Program-made: the position numbers and the translations under genes
Assembly: GCA_002437115.1 (NCBI GenBank)
Contig: DJOD01000055.1
Location: 62,001 to 126,000 of the forward strand
Direction of reading: 5' to 3'
Origin: Prevotella sp. UBA6447
GTDB taxonomy: Bacteria; Bacteroidota; Bacteroidia; Bacteroidales; Bacteroidaceae
DNA length: 64,000 bases
The notes under the pieces: model-generated
Database searches by the model: none
What the model saw: the letters and a program-made list of their open reading frames with translations, nothing else
Told to the model about the DNA's origin: nothing
In this document: positions 49,858 to 57,272 of the stretch, one piece after another
How the letters are laid out: the number at the start of each line of letters is the position of its first letter
How positions within the stretch are numbered: position 1 is the first letter of the stretch

Positions 49858-49865
49858 CAAAGTTA
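49858..49865 (-). promoter_or_regulatory. -7 box TAACTTTG for the AICAR transformylase gene
   Basis: Minus-strand TAACTTTG followed by GC, about 30 bases before the ATG at 49827. Confidence 0.6.
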
Positions 49866-49938
49866 CAAAAAAGTGAAGAAGTGAGAAAGCCAGTGTGAGA
49901 TTTTTACTCTTTTGCTTTCCCACTTTTTTCGCTTTTCG

Positions 49939-49946
49939 TAACTTTG
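49939..49946 (+). promoter_or_regulatory. -7 box TAACTTTG for the 49973 gene
   Basis: TAACTTTG followed by C, with TTTG at 49911-49914 (24 bases upstream). Divergent from the box at 49858-49865. Confidence 0.6.
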
Positions 49947-49972
49947 CACGCGGTATTAGTCATCAGTTATTT

Positions 49973-50278
49973 ATGAAACGCGATTTGAAAAATCTCTTTG
50001 CCCTCGCCGGCAAGAAGATGGCGCACCCTGGCCATATGCTGACCGAAGACTTTGAGCATGTCTCTGCGCTCTGCGGCAAACAACACGTCAACCTCAGCGG
50101 CAACTCCCTAAAAAAGCTATGGGAGCTGGTAACCGGAAAACGAAAGCTCTCCAAGGAAGCCAAGGACCGCCTGGCCCTCTTTGCAGGCTTCCAGAGCTGG
50201 GACGATCTCGACGACGCGCTCCACGGAGACACCGACGCCTCCATCAATTATACCAACAAAGACCGCCGACAGCCCTAA
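49973..50278 (+). CDS. Small HTH-like protein of unknown function
   Basis: 101 residues from MKRDLKNLFALAGKKMAHPG. The central VNLSGNSLKKLWELVTGKRKLSKEAKDRLALFAGFQSWDDL resembles the Bacteroidetes pattern 'iS.nTLkRlwG...s..tld.LA.f.Gf.sW.df' that accompanies helix-turn-helix domains. It may therefore bind DNA, but the match is loose and no function is claimed. It is a single gene with its own promoter. Its stop overlaps the stop codon of the convergent receptor gene. Confidence 0.65.
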   Translation: MKRDLKNLFALAGKKMAHPGHMLTEDFEHVSALCGKQHVNLSGNSLKKLWELVTGKRKLSKEAKDRLALFAGFQSWDDLDDALHGDTDASINYTNKDRRQP

Positions 50279-52626
50279 TTGTTCATGCGCATCGACTCCG
50301 TGGAAATCACGCGGTTGCTGTTGACGCGCGCACGCTTGTTGCCCCACTTGATGCGATAGCTCAATGACAGGTTGACCATCAACATGGCCCGGTCGTAGCG
50401 GCTGTCCATCCTGTACACGGGTGTGCACACCGACGTGCGGGTCAAGAAGAAATAGCTGCAATTGAGACCCGCATGCCACTTGTTTTTCCAAAACCACTTG
50501 CCCAAACTGGCGTCGATGTTTCCCAAAGCGTAGATATTCGTGTAGAAGGAACGCTGCGGACTGTTGAGCATGGTCGAACAGTTGAAGCTGACACGACCAG
50601 GCAGCGTGCCCATCAGCGTGAAGCCACCCGTCACCTGACTGCTCACCTGCTTCCGGTGGCCATAGCTTTCCTTCTTCCACAGGTAGGTGGCATAGTAGTT
50701 GAGCCGCCATTGATCGGAGAACTCCACCAAGGGGAAGCCCACAAAGAAGAAGAGACTCTGGGCATGCAGGCCATTGTCGTACGACTGCACCTCATTGCCT
50801 GCATCATCCAGCGCATAGGTCGACACATTCGACAGATCGTTCTCAAAACGCCCCCGGATGCTAAATTTTCCAATGGTCGTCTGCAAGGCCACCTGGTCGG
50901 TGAACCCCGGGTTGAGGTTGGGGTTGCCCTTATCATAGGCGTATTCCGACCGCCAGTTGGTCGTCGGGTCCATGGCGATGAGGTTGGAAAAGTCGTAGCT
51001 GCGCTCATACTGTAGCGTGATGGTCTTATAAGACGTGGGGTCGTAGATGTAAGTGAGCGTAGCGAAGGGCAAGAACTCACCGACATTGCGCGTGTAGTAG
51101 GCGGTCTTGCCATCCTGCACCACCAGGGGCTTCATGTGCGACTTCAGGTAGCGAGAGCCGACATTCACGTCCCATACGCCCTTACTGTATTCGTAGCCCA
51201 GCGAACCGTCAAACGAGGTTTCCTTGTAGAGATAACGATAGCGACCAGCCTCATCAGCCAGCGGCTGGCGATAATTGTTCTTGTTGTCCCACGTGGTCGC
51301 AGTGGCCGAGGTGCTCACTTTGTGGCCTTTGCCCAGCTTCCAGGTCGCCGAGAGGCTGCCCGAGAGCAGATGGTAATAGGCCATCTTGTCTTGTCCAAAC
51401 AAGCTCTGCTGTCCATCGGAAAAGGTCTGGTTACGGTCTGTGTGGCCGTCGTCCTCCTTGAAGGCGTAATCGACTGATCCATAAAGCGTCGCGATGGGCA
51501 AATCGCCAAAGTAGTTGAGCATGCCCTCAAAATAATTGATCTTACGGCGCTCACCCACATAGCCGTCCGTGGTGCCCGTCTGCTGGTTGCTTTCGAAGAT
51601 GTCGTTGTGGGTCTCCGAGGTCTGCAACCGCTTCTGGTGCATGCCACTGAGGTTGAGCGACAGGTTATTGCTCTTGTCAAACTCATACGACAGTCCTCCC
51701 GTCAGCCACACCTGGGGCTTGCTTTTCAAATGAGTCATCTCAGTCTCCCGCCTCATCACGCCGGTCTCTTGGAGCGTGGTTGTGTTCTTCATACCACGGT
51801 TGAGCATCGAGCGCGGCGTGTAGTCGGGCATGAGAAACATCGACCACTTGCCGATGCGCTGCTGGATGTTGAGCGAGGGCTTGGCCTGAAAGTCGTAGAC
51901 GCTGGAGGCGCGGGCCGACACGCCCACCGTGGCGTTGCCACCATCCTCGGCACTCGCCGTGGTGATCTTGATGACGAAAGCCATCTTGTCGGTGAGCAGC
52001 GGGTCGGCGGCGCTGTTGAGCACCTGCACGGAGATGATGTTCTTGGCCTGCAGGGTTCGCAGATAGCTCACCAAGGCCGCGCCTTTGTACATCAGGCGCT
52101 TGTTGTTGACAAACACCGAACCTATTTTCTCTCCATAGGCATTAAATTCATTGTCTTTCAAATACAGACCAGGCAACATGCGCATGGCATCCGCCAAGTC
52201 GCGGGTCTTAAACAGCGGATCTCCTGCGATATTGGCCACATAGCCCTTGGCGTTATAACTGATGCGATTGGCATTCACCACCACACCGGCCAGCTCGTTG
52301 CTGCTTTCCTGCAGCACGATGGGCGGCATATGGATGCTGTCGACACAATCCACACGAGCCTCATAAGGCGCATAACCCGTGTAAGTCACACGAAGCGTGT
52401 AGTAGTTTAGGGGCAGTCGAACCTCAAACTGACCATCCTTATCGCTCACCACATCGGTCTTCTGATCCGGACTGCTGATTGGCGCAAAACTCAAATGGGC
52501 ACCCACCAATTTTTCTCCGGCTTCATCCACAACACTACCCCTCACTGTCAGTTTGCCGTCTTGGGCGAACGTGGGAAGGATACTAAGGCACATCATTAAC
52601 GAAAGGAGGAAAGAAAAAAAATTCAT
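50275..52626 (-). CDS. Outer membrane beta-barrel (TonB-dependent receptor-like) protein
   Basis: 783 residues from MNFFSFLLSLMMCLSILPTFAQ (signal peptide). A carboxypeptidase-regulatory-like domain occupies about 25-105 (LTVRGSVVDEAGEKLVGAHL). A plug-like segment follows (VNANRISYNAKGYVANIAGD, DLADAMRMLPGLYLKDNEFN). The rest is a C-terminal barrel of the 'outer membrane beta-barrel family' type, with many alternating aromatic strands (FLPFATLTYIYDPTSYKTITLQYERSYDF). The protein ends in ...RVISTESMRMNN rather than a terminal aromatic. The substrate is unknown. An exported zinc-ribbon gene lies 74 bases upstream on the same strand. Confidence 0.8.
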   Translation of the reverse strand: MNFFSFLLSLMMCLSILPTFAQDGKLTVRGSVVDEAGEKLVGAHLSFAPISSPDQKTDVVSDKDGQFEVRLPLNYYTLRVTYTGYAPYEARVDCVDSIHMPPIVLQESSNELAGVVVNANRISYNAKGYVANIAGDPLFKTRDLADAMRMLPGLYLKDNEFNAYGEKIGSVFVNNKRLMYKGAALVSYLRTLQAKNIISVQVLNSAADPLLTDKMAFVIKITTASAEDGGNATVGVSARASSVYDFQAKPSLNIQQRIGKWSMFLMPDYTPRSMLNRGMKNTTTLQETGVMRRETEMTHLKSKPQVWLTGGLSYEFDKSNNLSLNLSGMHQKRLQTSETHNDIFESNQQTGTTDGYVGERRKINYFEGMLNYFGDLPIATLYGSVDYAFKEDDGHTDRNQTFSDGQQSLFGQDKMAYYHLLSGSLSATWKLGKGHKVSTSATATTWDNKNNYRQPLADEAGRYRYLYKETSFDGSLGYEYSKGVWDVNVGSRYLKSHMKPLVVQDGKTAYYTRNVGEFLPFATLTYIYDPTSYKTITLQYERSYDFSNLIAMDPTTNWRSEYAYDKGNPNLNPGFTDQVALQTTIGKFSIRGRFENDLSNVSTYALDDAGNEVQSYDNGLHAQSLFFFVGFPLVEFSDQWRLNYYATYLWKKESYGHRKQVSSQVTGGFTLMGTLPGRVSFNCSTMLNSPQRSFYTNIYALGNIDASLGKWFWKNKWHAGLNCSYFFLTRTSVCTPVYRMDSRYDRAMLMVNLSLSYRIKWGNKRARVNSNRVISTESMRMNN

Positions 52627-52700
52627 ACTACAACCTTTTAGGGTTAAGAATACAACCAGCAAGTAGTTAAGACTTGCTGATTGTACGGAATAATGGATTA

Positions 52701-52964
52701 CTACTCTGCAGGTGCAGGATCTGGTGGCGAAACAATCACCACAACAGTACTGCTTGAGCTTGTCTTCTTCCACTTGCAACCACACTTAGGGCAAGAGAAA
52801 AGCTCAGTCTTAGTGTCATAAAGCGTAACTTTGCAACCACAAGCTGGGCAAGTTGTAACCTCGCCATCAACATTCTGGACAGCATTCATACTGTTCACTG
52901 GGGCAAAGCTCGATGTCACGAATGACAGAACGCCAAAAAACAAAACTACGATTAATTTCTTCAT
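52701..52964 (-). CDS. Small exported zinc-ribbon protein
   Basis: 87 residues from MKKLIVVLFFGVLSFVTSSF. The signal peptide of ~22 residues is followed by two CxxC knuckles, CPACGCK (about 42-48) and CPKCGCKW (about 61-68), a rubredoxin/zinc-ribbon-like arrangement, then a Ser/Val tail ending PPDPAPAE. Exported zinc ribbons are uncommon. The function is unknown; it may partner the downstream barrel protein. The start is set by the signal peptide and by the promoter box 30 bases upstream. Confidence 0.75.
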   Translation of the reverse strand: MKKLIVVLFFGVLSFVTSSFAPVNSMNAVQNVDGEVTTCPACGCKVTLYDTKTELFSCPKCGCKWKKTSSSSTVVVIVSPPDPAPAE

Positions 52965-52993
52965 AAACAAATACTTTAAAATTAATTCTAATG

Positions 52994-53026
52994 CAAAGAT
53001 AAAACAAAAAAATATAATAAGACAAA
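52994..53026 (-). promoter_or_regulatory. Promoter of the zinc-ribbon/receptor unit
   Basis: Minus-strand TATCTTTG (53001-52994) with TTTG (53026-53023) 21 bases upstream. Leader ~25 bases. Confidence 0.7.
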
Positions 53027-53166
53027 TATTCTTTAAATATCTTTGCTTTTTATCACATTTACTCAAAAATTCTAATCATTACGTCACTTATATGAAAGAA
53101 TAGCAACAATAAACTAAAAAATAAAATCAACTACCCTTCCTTCATATACCTCTTGAAAAAATGGAA

Positions 53167-53207
53167 ACAGGAGGCAAGAAAATCCACATGGATTTCTTGC
53201 CTCCTGT
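53167..53207 (-). terminator. Terminator of rplS
   Basis: ACAGGAGGCAAGAAAATCC pairs with GGATTTCTTGCCTCCTGT around a 4-base loop (one bulged A). The minus strand continues TTCCATTTTTT. The plus-strand side also has CTTTT. Confidence 0.85.
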
Positions 53208-53259
53208 CTTTTAGTCTTTGCGCCACAAGCATAAGCCCGCAGCCTCATGAAGCAAAGGA

Positions 53260-53619
53260 TTAGCCGTTGGTGATCACGCGCTTCTCCTTGATGCGGGCAG
53301 CCTTACCAGTGAGCTTGCGCAGATAGTAAAGCTTAGCGCGACGCACTTTACCGTGCTTGTTGACCTCGATAGAGTCGATGTTGGGCGACTCCAAGGGGAA
53401 GATACGCTCCACACCCACGGTGCCCGACATCTTGCGAACGGTGAAACGCTTCTTGGTGCCCTCGCCATTGATCTTGATGACCACACCGCGATAGAGCTGA
53501 ATACGCTGTTTGTTACCCTCGACGATTTTGTAAGCGACAGTCACAGTGTCACCAGCCTTGAAAGCGGGGAACTGCTTGCCGGTTGCAAATGCTTCCTCAG
53601 CAACTTTAATTAAATCCAT
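53260..53619 (-). CDS. rplS: 50S ribosomal protein L19
   Basis: 119 residues, the L19 length. FPAFKAGDTVTVAYKIVEGNKQRIQLYRGVVI, RKMSGTVGVERIFPLESPNI and KVRRAKLYYLRKLTGKAARIKEKR are the family signatures. It sits at the 30S-50S interface. Unlike many bacteria it is not next to trmD or rimM here. A -7 box lies ~90 bases upstream and a strong hairpin follows. Confidence 0.98.
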   Translation of the reverse strand: MDLIKVAEEAFATGKQFPAFKAGDTVTVAYKIVEGNKQRIQLYRGVVIKINGEGTKKRFTVRKMSGTVGVERIFPLESPNIDSIEVNKHGKVRRAKLYYLRKLTGKAARIKEKRVITNG

Positions 53620-53708
53620 TGTTGTTTTGATTAAAAATTGTTTGTCTCACCAACCCGACGTAGCATGAGGACTCATCCCCCAACCAGCGGTCAGGCCGAA
53701 AAGCTGTG

Positions 53709-53716
53709 CAAAGGTA
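53709..53716 (-). promoter_or_regulatory. -7 box TACCTTTG for rplS
   Basis: Minus-strand TACCTTTG followed by C, leader of ~85 bases, long enough to hold an autoregulatory structure, though none was recognised. Confidence 0.5.
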
Positions 53717-53813
53717 CGGCTTTTCAGACAAACGGGTGGCATGAAAAGAAAGAAAACTTGAGTTTTTAACATTTTATGGGCATCACAAGTACACTCAGGC
53801 AACAAAGAATGTG

Positions 53814-53821
53814 TAACTTTG
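53814..53821 (+). promoter_or_regulatory. -7 box TAACTTTG for the nucleotidase pair
   Basis: TAACTTTG followed by C, 19 bases before ATG 53841. Confidence 0.6.
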
Positions 53822-53840
53822 CAACGAAAAACCATTGATT

Positions 53841-54605
53841 ATGTTGAGAAAATACTTTTTTGCCACGCTGGCGCTGCCTCTGATGCTTGTCTCGTGCAAG
53901 TCGCATTACCAGTTGGCAGGCGTGGAACGCACACGCATCCTCATCGACAAGCGTTATGATGCCCACCCCGACAGGGAAGCCGTGGCTTTCTTGTCTCCTT
54001 ACAAGCAGCAGGTCGACTCCATCATGAGCCCCGTGGTGGGGCGGGTAGACCACTACATGGCCGCCCACCGGCCTGAGAGCGACGAGAGCAACCTCCTGGC
54101 CGACATCCTGGTGTGGGGCGGACAAGCCTTTGGCGAGAAGCCCGACTTTGGTGTCTACAACATGGGTGGCATCCGCGCAGCCTTCGCACAGGGCGATGTC
54201 ACCTATGGCGATGTGCTCGACGTGGCACCCTTTGAAAACCACATCTGTTTCCTCACGCTCACGGGCGAGAAGACGTTGCAACTCTTCCGTGAAATTGCCA
54301 GCGTGGGTGGCGAGGGCGTCAGCCATGGCGTGAAGCTGGTCATCTCGGCCGACAGGCAGTTGCGCTCGGCCGCGCTCCACGGCAAGCCCATCGATCCCAA
54401 CGCCACCTATCGTGTGGCCACCCTCGACTACCTGGCACAGGGCAACGACCACCTCGAAGCCTTCAAAGACAAGACCCAAGAGGTGTCGCCACAAGGCGAG
54501 GAGAATGACGTGCGACACATTATCGTCAACTATTTCAAGCACATGGCCGCTGAAGGAAAAGCCGTCAGCGCACAGGTAGAAGGGAGGATAAGCTATGAAA
54601 AATAA
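53841..54605 (+). CDS. 5'-nucleotidase C-terminal domain lipoprotein
   Basis: 254 residues from MLRKYFFATLALPLMLVSCK, with lipobox LMLVSC. The mature part corresponds to the substrate-binding C-terminal domain of UshA-type 5'-nucleotidases: ESNLLADILVWGGQAF, FGVYNMGGIRAAFAQGDVTYGDVLDVAPFENH and YRVATLDYLAQGNDH. The metallophosphatase half is encoded by the next gene, overlapping by 11 bases. The two probably act together on periplasmic nucleotides. Domain order along the operon is reversed relative to the single-chain enzyme. Confidence 0.88.
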   Translation: MLRKYFFATLALPLMLVSCKSHYQLAGVERTRILIDKRYDAHPDREAVAFLSPYKQQVDSIMSPVVGRVDHYMAAHRPESDESNLLADILVWGGQAFGEKPDFGVYNMGGIRAAFAQGDVTYGDVLDVAPFENHICFLTLTGEKTLQLFREIASVGGEGVSHGVKLVISADRQLRSAALHGKPIDPNATYRVATLDYLAQGNDHLEAFKDKTQEVSPQGEENDVRHIIVNYFKHMAAEGKAVSAQVEGRISYEK

Positions 54606-55434
54606 ACTTTTGATTTCTTTGGCCACCATGACGTTTTGCGCGGCCACGGCCTTCGGACAGCGCACGCTGACCATTCTACACACCAACGACACCCATTCCT
54701 GCGTCATGCCGCTCAGCAGCGCCTTGGCCGATACTGTACTGGCTGGTCGCGGGGGATTTCTCCGCCGAATAGCCATGCTCCATGAGGAGCGGGCCAAAGA
54801 TCCCGACTTGTTGCTCTTCGACAGCGGCGACTTTTCGCAAGGTTCGCCCTACTACACGCTCTTCAAGGGCGATGTCGAGGTGGGGCTGATGAACCAGATG
54901 GGCTATGCGGCCGGAACCATCGGCAACCATGAGTTCGACTTTGGATTGGAAAACATGGCTCGGGTGTTCAAACGGCTCAACTTCCCCATCGTGTGCTCCA
55001 ATTATGTCTTCACGCAGTATGACCTGCAAAACATCGTGAAGCCTTATGTCATCCTCCACCACAAGGGCTTGAAGATTGGCGTTTTTGCCCTCGATCCCAA
55101 GCTCGATGGACTTGTTGACCAACGAAACTATGGCGACACACAATATCTGGATCCCGTGACGACGGCACAAAAGATGGCCGACCTGCTACACAAGAAGAAG
55201 TGCGACCTTGTTATCTGCATTTCCCACTTGGGCTGGCAAGAGCAAGGCATGGGCGACCAGGAGGTCATCAGCCACACACGCGGCATCGACCTGGTGCTCG
55301 GCGGACACAGCCACACCTATTTCAAGACTCTCCGCTATGTCAACAACCTTGACGGCAAGGCTATTCCCGTAGACCAAAATGGCAAGAACGGTATATTCAT
55401 CGGCAAGCTGACGTTGCAACTAACCAAGAAATAA
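54595..55434 (+). CDS. Metallophosphatase (5'-nucleotidase catalytic half)
   Basis: 279 residues. Signal peptide MKNKLLISLATMTFCAATAFG. All calcineurin-like metal motifs are present: ILHTNDTHS (Asp-x-His), LFDSGDFSQGSP (Asp), GTIGNHEFDFG (Asn-His-Glu), CISHLGWQ (His) and LGGHSHTYF (His-x-His). The UshA C-terminal domain is absent and is supplied by the preceding overlapping gene. Periplasmic hydrolysis of nucleotides or UDP-sugars is likely; the exact substrate is unknown. Confidence 0.92.
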   Translation: MKNKLLISLATMTFCAATAFGQRTLTILHTNDTHSCVMPLSSALADTVLAGRGGFLRRIAMLHEERAKDPDLLLFDSGDFSQGSPYYTLFKGDVEVGLMNQMGYAAGTIGNHEFDFGLENMARVFKRLNFPIVCSNYVFTQYDLQNIVKPYVILHHKGLKIGVFALDPKLDGLVDQRNYGDTQYLDPVTTAQKMADLLHKKKCDLVICISHLGWQEQGMGDQEVISHTRGIDLVLGGHSHTYFKTLRYVNNLDGKAIPVDQNGKNGIFIGKLTLQLTKK

Positions 55435-55457
55435 CCAACACCACCTGGCCCATAGGC

Positions 55458-55512
55458 ATCAAGCAGCAAAGCCACCGAAGGCGTAACTCCTTTGGTGGCT
55501 TTGCTGCTTGAT
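55458..55512. terminator. Very strong bidirectional terminator hairpin
   Basis: A 19-bp perfect stem (ATCAAGCAGCAAAGCCACC, 55458-55476, with its complement at 55494-55512) is extended by five inner pairs around a 7-base loop. It lies between the convergent nucleotidase and GH43 genes. Confidence 0.85.
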
Positions 55513-55558
55513 GGCAAGCTGTTCCTTCCTCAGCCCATTGGCACAAGGTTACCTAACA

Positions 55559-57199
55559 TCACCTGGCTTCGCGCGTGACACGAAACCAATCCACATCAAA
55601 AAGCCCCAAGTCGCCTGTCGCATTGTCGTCGACAGCTACCATTCCCATCTTCGCCCCTACCCATTTGCCGGGGCGCATGGTGAACGACTCACCCACAGGC
55701 CGGAAGTGTTTTCCGTCTTCACTATAGGCAAATCTAACCTTGCCATCCGCAACCCGCATTTGCAAGTAAATGTCGCAACAAATGGCCGGATGAAAAGGGA
55801 TTGTGTCGCGCTGGGTGGGCTTTAGTGTGGCAAGGATTGTGGCATTTTCCTCGTCGCCCTCCTCGGCCTTGTTGCACGTCAACTGTCGTAACATGAAGTT
55901 GCAGCCATCGCGTGTCACAACCAGTGCTGAATAGCCACGTCCAAACATGATGATACCACCCGATTGGTGGTCGTTCTTGGCAGCCAAACGCACTTTAGCC
56001 GTGGCCACGAAACGCTCCGCAGGTGTCTTTTGCAACAAGAGGTTGGGCACATTCCACATATTTCTTTCGCGTCCCAGGCGTGACAAGCGAAAGGCAAACA
56101 GCCGGAAATGTCCATCAGCCGTTGGCATTCCGAAATATTGGTCATAATCGGTCTGCCACTGCCATTGCTTGCCCAGCCATGGCGCGTTGAACTCATCGCT
56201 CTCTTGCGGGGTCATCACAATCCTCGTTGTCGACTTAGGCTTACGGTAGGTGACATAAGGCTCGCCACACTTTCCCATGACAGGCCAGCCACTGGACCAA
56301 TTGACAGGCTGCAGCCATACCACACGCCCATAAGCTCCACGGTCTTGGAAATGAAGGAACCAATCCTCTCCTTGGGCTGTGTGAACCCAACCTCCTTGGT
56401 GAGGGCCGTTAACGGAAGTGTGTCCCTGCTTAAGCACCCGTTTCCATTCATAAGGCCCGTAGGGGCTGCGGCTACGCATGGCAAGTTGCCAACCATGTTC
56501 CACTCCACCCGCAGGGCAGAGTATCCAGTACCATCCATCACGCTTATAAATTTTCGGTCCCTCCGTCGTATGGTTCACGCTTCCACCGTCAAAGACTATC
56601 ACAGGACAGCCTATTGCACGTGTTCCGTCAGCACTGAGCTCGCGGATGGTCAACACCGAATTGAAGTCCGACCGGCTGTTAGCCCAGGCATTGACGAGAT
56701 AGCATCGGCCATCGTCGTCCCACAGCGGGCAAGGGTCTATCATTCCCTTCCCCGGCACCACACAGACGGGTTTCGACCAGGAACCCTCAGTTGTGCGCGA
56801 CCGCACCATCATCACTCCACGGTCGGGATCACCCCAATATACCAGAAACCAGCCATCGTGATGACGAATGGCCGGTGCCCACACGCCCTTGCCATGCTGT
56901 GGACGCAAGCTGTCTGGAAACTGACTGTCAAGGGCATGCCCCACTATTTCCCAGTTAACCAAGTCACGAGAGTGGAGAATTGGCAGTCCTGGCATACTGT
57001 TGAACGAACTGGCCGTCAAATAATAGTCTTCTCCCACGGCACAGAGGTCGGGATCACTATAGTCGGCATTGAGAACGGGGTTTGTGTAGGTTCCGTCCCC
57101 ATTGTCCGGACACCAGACTTCAGAACGATACTGCCCCCACAAAAACATGGGAAACACCGACATTAATAAGGAAATAATGGTTCGTTGCATCATATTCAA
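55559..57199 (-). CDS. Glycoside hydrolase family 43 (beta-xylosidase/arabinofuranosidase-type)
   Basis: 546 residues (MMQRT at 57193 is an alternative start). A signal peptide (...ISLLMSVFPMFLWGQ) indicates export. The five-bladed propeller carries the GH43 triad: the base Asp in LNADYSDPDLC near 45, the second Asp in GMIDPCPLWDDDG near 155, and the acid Glu in HTTEGPKIYK near 214. A C-terminal beta-sandwich (about 340-546, for example QSGGIIMFGRGYSALVV) is typical of xylosidase-like members. It releases xylose or arabinose from plant glycans. It follows xylB by 73 bases on the same strand, making a xylose-use unit. Confidence 0.9.
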   Translation of the reverse strand: MNMMQRTIISLLMSVFPMFLWGQYRSEVWCPDNGDGTYTNPVLNADYSDPDLCAVGEDYYLTASSFNSMPGLPILHSRDLVNWEIVGHALDSQFPDSLRPQHGKGVWAPAIRHHDGWFLVYWGDPDRGVMMVRSRTTEGSWSKPVCVVPGKGMIDPCPLWDDDGRCYLVNAWANSRSDFNSVLTIRELSADGTRAIGCPVIVFDGGSVNHTTEGPKIYKRDGWYWILCPAGGVEHGWQLAMRSRSPYGPYEWKRVLKQGHTSVNGPHQGGWVHTAQGEDWFLHFQDRGAYGRVVWLQPVNWSSGWPVMGKCGEPYVTYRKPKSTTRIVMTPQESDEFNAPWLGKQWQWQTDYDQYFGMPTADGHFRLFAFRLSRLGRERNMWNVPNLLLQKTPAERFVATAKVRLAAKNDHQSGGIIMFGRGYSALVVTRDGCNFMLRQLTCNKAEEGDEENATILATLKPTQRDTIPFHPAICCDIYLQMRVADGKVRFAYSEDGKHFRPVGESFTMRPGKWVGAKMGMVAVDDNATGDLGLFDVDWFRVTREAR

Positions 57200-57272
57200 A
57201 GCATGAGTTTCATTACTTTATATACGCAAGAATCGCACAAAACACACAAAGTGGCAAACTCCTTAGGTGACG

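Noticed and set aside
53766..54797. Long reverse ORF (343 codons) opposite the nucleotidase gene
   Set aside because: It is an antisense shadow of a gene with intact signal peptide and conserved motifs; its translation is low-complexity and unlike any family.
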